64,000 nucleotides of DNA from the NCBI RefSeq assembly GCF_011170065.1, contig NZ_BLLH01000010.1, positions 29,728 through 93,727 of the forward strand. Reading direction: 5' to 3'. Both the position numbers and the translations under genes were made by a program. The notes under the pieces were generated by a model. The model saw only the letters and a program-made list of their open reading frames with translations, was not told where the DNA came from and did no database searches. Each line of letters opens with the position of its first letter. Position 1 is the stretch's first letter. Origin of the DNA: Pseudolactococcus insecticola. GTDB lineage: Bacteria; Bacillota; Bacilli; Lactobacillales; Streptococcaceae. Below are positions 58,081 through 64,000 of this stretch, in pieces.

Positions 58081-59213
58081 AAGAAATCTCCCCTTTTGAC
58101 CCTTCCTTTGGAGGACTCCCAAACACTTATATTGAAAGAAATCAGGTCTTTCCTTATATGGAAAATGCCGCTTTGACTAGCCGCGGCCCTTGGAAAACAA
58201 CCGTTGTTTCTGGTGTCCGTGGCAGTGGCAAGACAGCATTACTGACGACGCTCTATCAACATCTAGAAAAAAACAGTAAAGCTATCGTCATCATGAATGC
58301 GATGAGCCCACAGTTGCTAGATAATATCATCCATGATTTGTATGCAGCCTTATCAGCTAGCCAAAAAGAGATTGTCGATAAAACAATCAGCGGTATCACA
58401 CTTCCTGGTTTCTCCATAGACGTCAAAAGCGAGAAAAGAGACTTACTAACCTTAACTGATACCTTTCATTCACGCTTTAACCTGCTAATCGAACATCTCA
58501 ACCAACAACATAATACCGTTACCATCCTCATCGATGAAATCATCGTAGAAGATGAGTCACAGCAAGCCATCATGCGGACACTCGCAAATGAGTATCAAGT
58601 CGCTGTCAATAAAGGCCGAAAAGTGAGTTTATTCATGGCAGGATTGCCTAATAACATCGAAAAAATCCTCCAAGAAAAGTCCTCGACTTTCATCAATCGT
58701 GCCAAAAGAGTCTTTCTCGATGATATTAAACTTGACGACGTTAAGCATTCTTATCTCTCTGTCTTTCAAGACGACATTGACCAAAAACGGCTCACACGAG
58801 ACATTGTCCTGAAAGCTGCCGAACTCACAGAGGGCTATGCCTATCTCGTTCAGCTCATCGGCTATTATCTATTCGAAAACCTCAAGATGGGCTTGTACAA
58901 CGAGGATGCGCTAAAGTATGCGCTCATATCAGCTAAAGATGACCTGTTTCAAAACGTTCACAGCATTATCTTCATGGAGTTACCCGAGAAACAAAAGGAA
59001 TTTCTCATCGCCATGGCTGAGGATGATGCCGAAACAAAAGTCGCAGACTTACAAGAACGAATGAGTGCCGACAAAGGTTACATCGGTCAATACAGATCTC
59101 GTTTGATTAAACTCGCTTTGATAGAGCCCGCTGGACACGGCTTAGTCAGATATACCATCCCTTTCACTAGGGACTTTATCCGAGACTACTATGAAGACGT
59201 CAACGTCTGGTAA
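58071..59213 (+). CDS. AAA ATPase with probable C-terminal winged helix (ORC/Cdc6-like)
   Basis: A 380-residue P-loop ATPase: Walker A GVRGSGKTALL (about 47-57), Walker B TVTILIDEI (about 148-156), a sensor-like stretch VSLFMAGLP (about 188-196), and a helical lid (about 220-285, with LTEGYAYLVQLIGYYLF). The C-terminal 90 residues (PEKQKEFLIAMAED, QYRSRLIKLALIEPAGHG) look like a winged helix. The fold resembles stand-alone AAA ATPases of the Cdc6/ORC-MarR type. No mobile-element gene lies nearby. There is no good ribosome site. Iterons cover the promoter and start, suggesting self-control. The biological role is not known. Confidence 0.8.
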   Translation: MAKKEISPFDPSFGGLPNTYIERNQVFPYMENAALTSRGPWKTTVVSGVRGSGKTALLTTLYQHLEKNSKAIVIMNAMSPQLLDNIIHDLYAALSASQKEIVDKTISGITLPGFSIDVKSEKRDLLTLTDTFHSRFNLLIEHLNQQHNTVTILIDEIIVEDESQQAIMRTLANEYQVAVNKGRKVSLFMAGLPNNIEKILQEKSSTFINRAKRVFLDDIKLDDVKHSYLSVFQDDIDQKRLTRDIVLKAAELTEGYAYLVQLIGYYLFENLKMGLYNEDALKYALISAKDDLFQNVHSIIFMELPEKQKEFLIAMAEDDAETKVADLQERMSADKGYIGQYRSRLIKLALIEPAGHGLVRYTIPFTRDFIRDYYEDVNVW

Positions 59214-59225
59214 CCTTGCATTTTG

Positions 59226-59257
59226 CCAGCTTTCTCACTGAGAGAGCTGGTTTTTTT
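59226..59257 (+). terminator. Terminator of the ATPase gene
   Basis: An 11-bp stem CCAGCTTTCTC/GAGAGAGCTGG with a 3-nt loop, followed by seven T. Confidence 0.9.
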
Positions 59258-59262
59258 GCATC

Positions 59263-59289
59263 AAAAAAGGACGCCACCGGCATCCTTTT
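59263..59289 (-). terminator. Terminator of sodA
   Basis: Stem AAGGATGCC/GGCGTCCTT with a GGT loop and T-run on the minus strand, converging with the ATPase terminator. Confidence 0.85.
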
Positions 59290-59301
59290 CACTTTATTTG
59301 T

Positions 59302-59913
59302 TTATTTCGCTGCTGCGTAGAGTTCGTTGACTTTGTCCCAGTTGACAAGTTCAAAGAATGCTGCGATGTAGTCAGGTCGTACATTGTGGTATTTGAGGTA
59401 GTAAGCGTGTTCCCAAACATCAAGTCCCAAAACAGGTGTTTCGCCGTCTGAGATAGGGTTATCTTGGTTGGCAGTTGACGTTACTTTGAGTTCTCCTGCT
59501 GCATCAACGACAAGCCATGCCCAGCCAGAGCCAAAACGACCTGTTGCTGCTGTTTTGAAAAGTTCTTTAAACTCAGAAAAACTGCCAAATTTTGCTGCGA
59601 TGGCGTCACCAATCTCACCAGTTGGGTTACCACCAGCGTTTGGTGCCAAGATTTCCCAGAAAAAGCTGTGGTTGACGTGACCGCCACCGTTGTTTTGAAC
59701 GGCAGTACGGATGTCATCTGGTACAGAAGCCAAGTCTTTGACAAGCTCAAGCGCTGATTTATCAGCAAGTTCGCTGTGTTTATCAATCGCTGCATTCAAG
59801 TTTGCCACATAAGTCGCATGGTGTTTGTCGTGGTGCAACTTCATCGTTGCTTCGTCAAAAAATGGTTCAAGCGCATCATAAGCGTAAGGAAGTTCTGGAA
59901 GTGTGTGTGCCAT
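59302..59913 (-). CDS. sodA: Superoxide dismutase (Mn/Fe)
   Basis: Cytoplasmic homodimeric enzyme turning superoxide into hydrogen peroxide and oxygen. The 203 residues show metal ligands in [19 protein letters not shown], and [13 protein letters not shown]. The [11 protein letters not shown] pattern is typical of the Mn type, but Fe or cambialistic use cannot be excluded. I start it at the ATG behind AAGAGGT, 23 codons inside the longest frame, which gives the standard N-terminus AHTLPELPY. It stands alone with its own terminator, convergent to the ATPase gene. Confidence 0.97.
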   Translation of the reverse strand: MAHTLPELPYAYDALEPFFDEATMKLHHDKHHATYVANLNAAIDKHSELADKSALELVKDLASVPDDIRTAVQNNGGGHVNHSFFWEILAPNAGGNPTGEIGDAIAAKFGSFSEFKELFKTAATGRFGSGWAWLVVDAAGELKVTSTANQDNPISDGETPVLGLDVWEHAYYLKYHNVRPDYIAAFFELVNWDKVNELYAAAK

Positions 59914-60033
59914 AGTGGTACCTCTTTCTATCATTGGTTGTTGACCGGGATTTTCCAGCCATTTCAATTGTTCTAACTTCATTTTACCTAAAAATCAGCT
60001 CAGTCACTAATGATTTGATTAGAAATTTAGGCT

Positions 60034-60879
60034 TTATTTCACCGTGATACTATCATCTGGTGCGTAGTTGCCACCCAACTCTTTTTCAGACAAGGCTTTC
60101 AAAGTCCCGTCTTTTTTGAATTTTGCGATTTGGGCATTTACGGCTTTAACAAAGGCTTTGTCCGCATCTTTCGGGAAGAGATAGTATGAGTTTGGATTAT
60201 CGCGCTCGCCTGTGATATCGATGACTTTGAGGTTGCTCAAGCCACTTTCTTTGATAATCTGTTTAGCAGATACGAGGTCTTGCAGCTTGAAGTCGAGCTT
60301 GCCGTCTGAAACTTGTTGCAACTGCGTCGCTAAGTCAGCCTCGGTATAGGTAAAATCAACCTTTGTTTTAGCTGTTTTATTGAACTCTTCGAGTGAGTTT
60401 GAGTAGGTCGTCCCTGTTTCAGACGTCGTTTTTTTGCCAGCAATGTCAGCCCAACTCTTGATGTCGCTACCTTTTTTGACAACGAGTACACCAGGGTTTT
60501 TAGCAATCGGATCTGAGTAGATATATTTTTCAGCGCGCTCAGCTTTGTAGCCAAAGTTATTGGCAGCAAGCTGGAAACGACCTGTGTCGAGATTGGCAAG
60601 GACAGATGGAAACTCTGTCACTTCAAACTTGAACTTGTACTGTGGCAGTGCCTTGTCAATCTTTTTAGCAAGCTCAATGTCGTAGCCAGTCAGCTTGCCA
60701 TCAGCCGTTTTATAGGTAAATGGTTTTGGCATACCCGCTGTGCCGACTGTGATTTCTGTCACTTTCGCGCTAGAGCTTTTGCTTGTCTTATCTTTGTCGT
60801 CTGACTTGCCGCAGGCAGCGAGACTTGTGACTGCAAGGACAGCTGCAAAACTAAGTGCGATTTTGGTGATTTTTTTCAT
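60034..60879 (-). CDS. Amino acid ABC transporter substrate-binding lipoprotein (copy 1)
   Basis: A 281-residue solute-binding protein of family 3. It has a lipoprotein signal (basic start, hydrophobic stretch, lipobox LAAC with the modified Cys at about 23), then a two-lobe domain with FTYKTADGKLTGYDIELAKKI and the LDTGRFQLAANNFGYKAERAEKY segment. Polar amino acids, perhaps cystine, are the usual ligands of this type; the ligand here is not proven. It follows its paralogue by 26 bases. No permease or ATPase gene is beside it. Confidence 0.92.
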   Translation of the reverse strand: MKKITKIALSFAAVLAVTSLAACGKSDDKDKTSKSSSAKVTEITVGTAGMPKPFTYKTADGKLTGYDIELAKKIDKALPQYKFKFEVTEFPSVLANLDTGRFQLAANNFGYKAERAEKYIYSDPIAKNPGVLVVKKGSDIKSWADIAGKKTTSETGTTYSNSLEEFNKTAKTKVDFTYTEADLATQLQQVSDGKLDFKLQDLVSAKQIIKESGLSNLKVIDITGERDNPNSYYLFPKDADKAFVKAVNAQIAKFKKDGTLKALSEKELGGNYAPDDSITVK

Positions 60880-60905
60880 GGTTGTGATTACTCCTATTGA
60901 TTTGA

Positions 60906-61739
60906 TTATTTATCGTCTGGGGCGTTATATTTCCCGAGATATTCTTTGCTGATTTTCTCCAAAGTACCATCTTTTTTGAAGGCAGTGATTTGTGCATTGA
61001 CTTGGCTGACTAACTTTTTATCCGCGTCTTTGGCAAATAAAAAGTATGAGTTCGGATTGATACTGTCATCTGTGATTTGTACCACGTCGACCTTATCAAG
61101 TTTTTGATTTTTCACCACATCTGCTGCGATGAGATCATCTGTCAGCGTGAAGTCAACGGCGCCATCTTCTACTTCTAGGAGACGTTTTGCCCAGTCGGCT
61201 TCTGTGTAGTTGATTTTGATTTTATTGCCATGTGCAGCGTTGTATTTTTCAAGTACCGCCGTATAGTTGGTGCCAGCACCTGTCGTGGTTGTTTTGCCAG
61301 CTAGATCTGCGAAACCTTTGATGCCACTGCCTTTTTTGACGACTAGGACCAACGGATTTTTGACAACTGGTTTTGAAAACGTGTACTTTTGCGCACGCTC
61401 ATCCGTATAACCAAAGTTATTAGCACCAATCTGCACACGACCTGTGTCCAAGTCTGTCAAGATCGACGTGAACTCTGTCACCTCAAACTTAAACTTGTAG
61501 TCCGGCAGTTTTTTGTCAATGGCGCGTAGCAGGTCAATGTCGTAGCCTTTTATCGTATCACCTTCTTTATAGGTAAAAGGCTTTGGCGCAAGACTTGTGC
61601 CTACGAGAATCGTTTTTGCTTTTGTCGTATCTTGACTGGCTTTTGTGCTATCTGACTTGCTTTGTTTACCACAAGAAGCAAGGCTTGTCACAGTTGCAAC
61701 AGCGAGTAAACTTAGTGCAATTTTGCTTATTTTTTTCAT
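60906..61739 (-). CDS. Amino acid ABC transporter substrate-binding lipoprotein (copy 2)
   Basis: A 277-residue paralogue of the next gene, first in the pair. The lipobox LASC is at about 20-23. The lobes share the same landmarks (KGYDIDLLRAIDKKLP, TDLDTGRVQIGANNFGY, DDSINPNSYFLFAKDADK), with clear divergence elsewhere, so this is an older tandem duplication rather than a recent copy. It starts behind AGGAGGG. Lgt (21619-22431) would modify both proteins. Confidence 0.92.
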   Translation of the reverse strand: MKKISKIALSLLAVATVTSLASCGKQSKSDSTKASQDTTKAKTILVGTSLAPKPFTYKEGDTIKGYDIDLLRAIDKKLPDYKFKFEVTEFTSILTDLDTGRVQIGANNFGYTDERAQKYTFSKPVVKNPLVLVVKKGSGIKGFADLAGKTTTTGAGTNYTAVLEKYNAAHGNKIKINYTEADWAKRLLEVEDGAVDFTLTDDLIAADVVKNQKLDKVDVVQITDDSINPNSYFLFAKDADKKLVSQVNAQITAFKKDGTLEKISKEYLGKYNAPDDK

Positions 61740-61793
61740 AAACCCTCCTATTCATTCCCATATATAGTTGATTGTCCTTTTCCGGACTTCTCT

Positions 61794-61802
61794 ATTGTCT
61801 CA
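61794..61802 (-). promoter_or_regulatory. Possible extended -10 box of the lipoprotein pair
   Basis: TGAGACAAT on the minus strand, about 48 nt of leader before the second-copy lipoprotein start. The same 9-mer lies before the GST-like gene and the ATPase gene. No clear -35. Confidence 0.35.
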
Positions 61803-61861
61803 TGACTTTCTTGCTTTGGGTATTAGATTTTTGGAAGGGATTGATTTGATTTTTCAAATAC

Positions 61862-62779
61862 CTAGTCTTCCCAGATGCTTGTATCTGGCCCTAGTGCTAG
61901 CAAGTTCCTGGGGTTTTCGGCGTGATTGCCCAGTGAATAGCCCATTTTGATAGACTGGAAGTTTGTCGTTTCGTGAAATGCTGGGATGTGATAGAGTGTT
62001 TTCGCATATCGCCAAAGGTTTGGAAAGTCAATCAGGCGGTTGCGGTTGGTCCGAAAAATGCTGTAGTAAGCCACGTCAAAACGTGCCAAGGTCACATAAA
62101 GTCGGATGTCACTGTCGGTCAACTGGTCGCCAAAGAGAAATTTCCTATCACTCAAACGTTGTTCTAACTTGTCAAGTTGGTTGAAAAGCAGGTGATAGTT
62201 TTTCTCATATGCCTCTTGCGACTTGGCAAATCCTGCTTTGTAGACAGCGTTATTGACTTCATTAAACAAGACGTCGTTTAGGGCGTCGATGTCGCTGCGC
62301 AGATTTTCAGGATATAGCTCTGGTGCGTCTGGCGCGATAAAGTCAGTGAAGTTCGACTCGATCTGCGTCGTGATGTTGTGATAGTCGTTACTAATCACTT
62401 TCTCGGTCGTCAGATCGACAATGGTCGGAATCGTCGCGCGGCCCGTGTAGTCTGGATCAGTCTGCTCATAAATCTCAGCTAGATACTCGATACCAAGCAC
62501 AGGATCACGATCTCCCGCGTCCAGCGAAAAGCGCCAGCCTTTTTCCGTTCTGACAGGATAGACTTTACCCTCGCTGATGACATCTTCGAGCCCAAGCAGG
62601 CGTCTGATGATAGCAACACGGTGACTCCATGGACAAATCTCACCCCAAATCAACCGGTAACGCCCAGCCTCAGCGGGAAACTCCTCCCCACCAAGTACCC
62701 CTGTAAAATAGTTCTTCTGACGGTTGAAACTCCCGTCTTTTGTGATTTCATTTTTATCTTCGCTAAATGCCACTGCCAT
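61862..62779 (-). CDS. Glutathionyl-hydroquinone reductase-like (Xi-class GST) protein
   Basis: A 305-residue protein of the YqjG/ECM4 family, which reduces glutathionyl-hydroquinones. It has an N-terminal thioredoxin fold with the catalytic cysteine in WGEICPWSHR (family form CPWA), and a C-terminal helical domain (about 150-290) with SDIRLYVTLARFD and DFPNLWRYAK. I use the ATG behind AAAGGA, 14 codons inside the longest frame, because the earlier ATG overlaps a possible -10 box. A bacterium of this group may use an imported or different thiol as the co-substrate. Confidence 0.88.
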   Translation of the reverse strand: MAVAFSEDKNEITKDGSFNRQKNYFTGVLGGEEFPAEAGRYRLIWGEICPWSHRVAIIRRLLGLEDVISEGKVYPVRTEKGWRFSLDAGDRDPVLGIEYLAEIYEQTDPDYTGRATIPTIVDLTTEKVISNDYHNITTQIESNFTDFIAPDAPELYPENLRSDIDALNDVLFNEVNNAVYKAGFAKSQEAYEKNYHLLFNQLDKLEQRLSDRKFLFGDQLTDSDIRLYVTLARFDVAYYSIFRTNRNRLIDFPNLWRYAKTLYHIPAFHETTNFQSIKMGYSLGNHAENPRNLLALGPDTSIWED

Positions 62780-62854
62780 CGTTTTCAAATCCTTTCTTGT
62801 CTTAAACTTAACTTTCTTCATTGTCTCATAGCTTTTTTAGTTTGAAATTTGAAA

Positions 62855-62892
62855 AATAAAAAACCCGTGATAGTCAAAAACAATCACGAGTT
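62855..62892 (-). terminator. Terminator of the 62906-63283 gene
   Basis: Stem ACTCGTGAT/ATCACGGGT (one G-U pair), followed by TTTTTT on the minus strand. Confidence 0.8.
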
Positions 62893-62905
62893 TGTGTTTA
62901 TAGGC

Positions 62906-63283
62906 TCAATTCAAGTCAATGGTAACCGTCATCTGATTGTCCGCCCATGAGTGTACAGCGCTGATGCCTTGTGAATTTGTGCCTGTGTGCGCCTGATGAT
63001 CTTTCAAGGTCGCCATCGCAGCCTGATAAAAATTCACGCTTGACCAGCCCATCCCTCCTTCAAGTCCATCAACAAAAAGTTTGTAAAATGTCGTTTCAAT
63101 CTTATCGTCAAAAGTTGTGATGCTGATTTCTGTGACGGTTTTTAAATCTTCTGATGTCGTGACTTCCATGGCTGCGTCGGCATCACCAATCCTTGTGATC
63201 TTATGTAGTGCTTCAGGCAAGGCAAGCTCATTTGGCACACTTTTATTGAAATTTTTTCGTAAAATATCATAGGTTAAGCTCAT
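62906..63283 (-). CDS. Hypothetical protein, 125 residues
   Basis: I do not recognise a family. The protein is soluble and compact, with no signal peptide or membrane segment; it has an N-terminal helical part, then probable beta strands (AAMEVTTSEDLKTVTEISI, KIETTFYKLF) and a C-terminus ADNQMTVTIDLN. The start has a clear AAAGGAG and the gene ends in a good terminator, so it is a real gene. It lies 30 bases downstream of the GNAT gene and is probably cotranscribed with it. Confidence 0.75.
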   Translation of the reverse strand: MSLTYDILRKNFNKSVPNELALPEALHKITRIGDADAAMEVTTSEDLKTVTEISITTFDDKIETTFYKLFVDGLEGGMGWSSVNFYQAAMATLKDHQAHTGTNSQGISAVHSWADNQMTVTIDLN

Positions 63284-63313
63284 TTTCTGCTCCTTTAGGG
63301 CATGACCAGTCCG

Positions 63314-63751
63314 TCATTTGTCGATGAAACCTTCATCTATAAACCACTGCTTATCTTGCGGCAAAAAACGGATAAATCCTGTATTGAGGTATGAAAATCC
63401 TAGATTTTCATAGTAGTCAAAGGTTTTCGGATGCGTGTACAGCGTGACAATCTGCCCAGCTGCTTGATCAAGTAAGTTGTTGATAATCTTGCGCCCAACC
63501 CCTTGATTTTGAAGCGTCGGCGAAACGGCGATATTGTAGATATTTGCCTGTAAAACACCGTCAGACAAGGCTCTCCCTACACCAACAAGCTTACCTGTCG
63601 CATCATCAATGGCAAAAACTTTGTAAAGACTGTTTTTAAATGATAGCTCAACCAAATCAGCCGGCAAACTAGAAATCTCAACCTCCTGCATCAAACTCGC
63701 AACATCACGATAATTAATCCCAGCATCAGTTGTTTGGTATTGTATGGACAT
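63314..63751 (-). CDS. GNAT family N-acetyltransferase
   Basis: A 145-residue acetyl-CoA-dependent transferase with the GNAT core: ATGKLVGVGRALSDG (beta-2/3), NIYNIAVSPTLQNQGVGRKIINNLL carrying the acetyl-CoA motif Q/RxxGxG as QNQGVG (about 88-93), and FYE-like DYYENLGFSYL near the end. The substrate is unknown. The start is the ATG behind AAAGGAG; that ribosome site belongs to the first copy of a 94-bp tandem repeat, whose further upstream frame is not coding. Confidence 0.88.
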   Translation of the reverse strand: MSIQYQTTDAGINYRDVASLMQEVEISSLPADLVELSFKNSLYKVFAIDDATGKLVGVGRALSDGVLQANIYNIAVSPTLQNQGVGRKIINNLLDQAAGQIVTLYTHPKTFDYYENLGFSYLNTGFIRFLPQDKQWFIDEGFIDK

Positions 63752-64000
63752 GGCTACTCCTTTAGCGAAGAACGACGAAGTCGTGATGAACTTAGGGAAG
63801 TAGCTATGCACAGGCTTGGCGGTTTTACCGCTTAGCCGTTGGGCTGGCTACTCCTTTAGTGAAGAACGACGAAGTCGTGATGAACTTAGGGAAGTAGCTA
63901 TGCACAGGCTTGGCGGTTTTACCGCTTAGCCGTTGGGCTGGCTACTCCTTTAGTGAAGAACGACGAAGTCGTGATGAACTTAGGGAAGTAGCTATGCACA
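63752..64000. repeat. 94-bp tandem repeat running off the window
   Basis: Copies start at 63752, 63846 and 63940, the last cut by the window end; they differ by one base seen (AGCGAAG versus AGTGAAG). Each unit has two short hairpins, ACGAC-GAA-GTCGT and GCGGT-TTT-ACCGC. Unit length is not a multiple of 3 and no gene is evident. On the minus strand each copy ends in AAAGGAGTAGCC, which serves as the ribosome site of the GNAT gene. Confidence 0.92.

Overview
The window reads as a chromosomal segment of a low-GC lactic acid bacterium of the Streptococcaceae, most like Lactococcus or a close relative. Evidence is the pairing of pyruvate formate-lyase, a CtsR/ClpC stress pair, HPr kinase, long-form HPF and RNA polymerase delta; a division/ylm cluster ending in a T-box-controlled ileS; and the gene set miaA-hflX-(unknown)-rnz-SDR-recJ-apt. 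The species cannot be fixed from sequence alone. Nearly everything is on the minus strand; only a DUF3042 protein (20369-20536) and an AAA ATPase (58071-59213) are on the plus strand. I see no IS element, prophage, CRISPR array or rRNA.

Region 1 (1-36.4 kb) is housekeeping. In order of position: pflB, a CorA-type transporter, eno, hpf, clpC-ctsR, greA-mltG, rpoE, apt-recJ-SDR-rnz headed by tRNA-Arg(CCG), then SPFH protein-unknown-hflX-miaA. These are followed by small envelope proteins (DUF3042, YtxH, DUF948), lgt-hprK, a PspC/DUF4097 pair, ileS behind a T-box, divIVA-ylmH-yggT-sepF-yggS-ftsZ-ftsA, and degV, yacP and rlmB. Promoters are compact: several -35 boxes lie inside the terminator of the operon before, two genes (corA, rlmB) look leaderless, and two (greA, ileS) have a hairpin between the Shine-Dalgarno sequence and the start codon.

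Region 2 (36.5-57.5 kb) is one 6,996-codon gene for a wall-anchored surface protein, a third of the window. It has a KxYKxGKxW-like signal peptide, a Ser/Ala-rich region of well over 1,000 residues, MucBP-like modules, about 3,370 residues of Ser-Asp repeat in two different architectures (a 30-residue unit, then a 6-residue unit), a calcium-binding-type hinge, ten Ig-like repeats and an LPRTG sorting signal. Its promoter carries two palindromic operator-like sites.

Region 3 (57.5-59.2 kb) holds a near-consensus promoter that runs at once into an intrinsic terminator (a candidate ~60-nt RNA or attenuator), then four 19-bp iterons running into the start codon of an AAA ATPase with a probable C-terminal winged helix. 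This, with the giant adhesin, is the most likely place for undescribed biology.

Region 4 (59.2-64 kb) is accessory metabolism and stress: sodA, two tandem paralogous amino-acid-binding lipoproteins without their ABC partners, a glutathionyl-hydroquinone reductase-like protein, an unknown protein, a GNAT acetyltransferase, and a 94-bp tandem repeat that runs off the end of the window.
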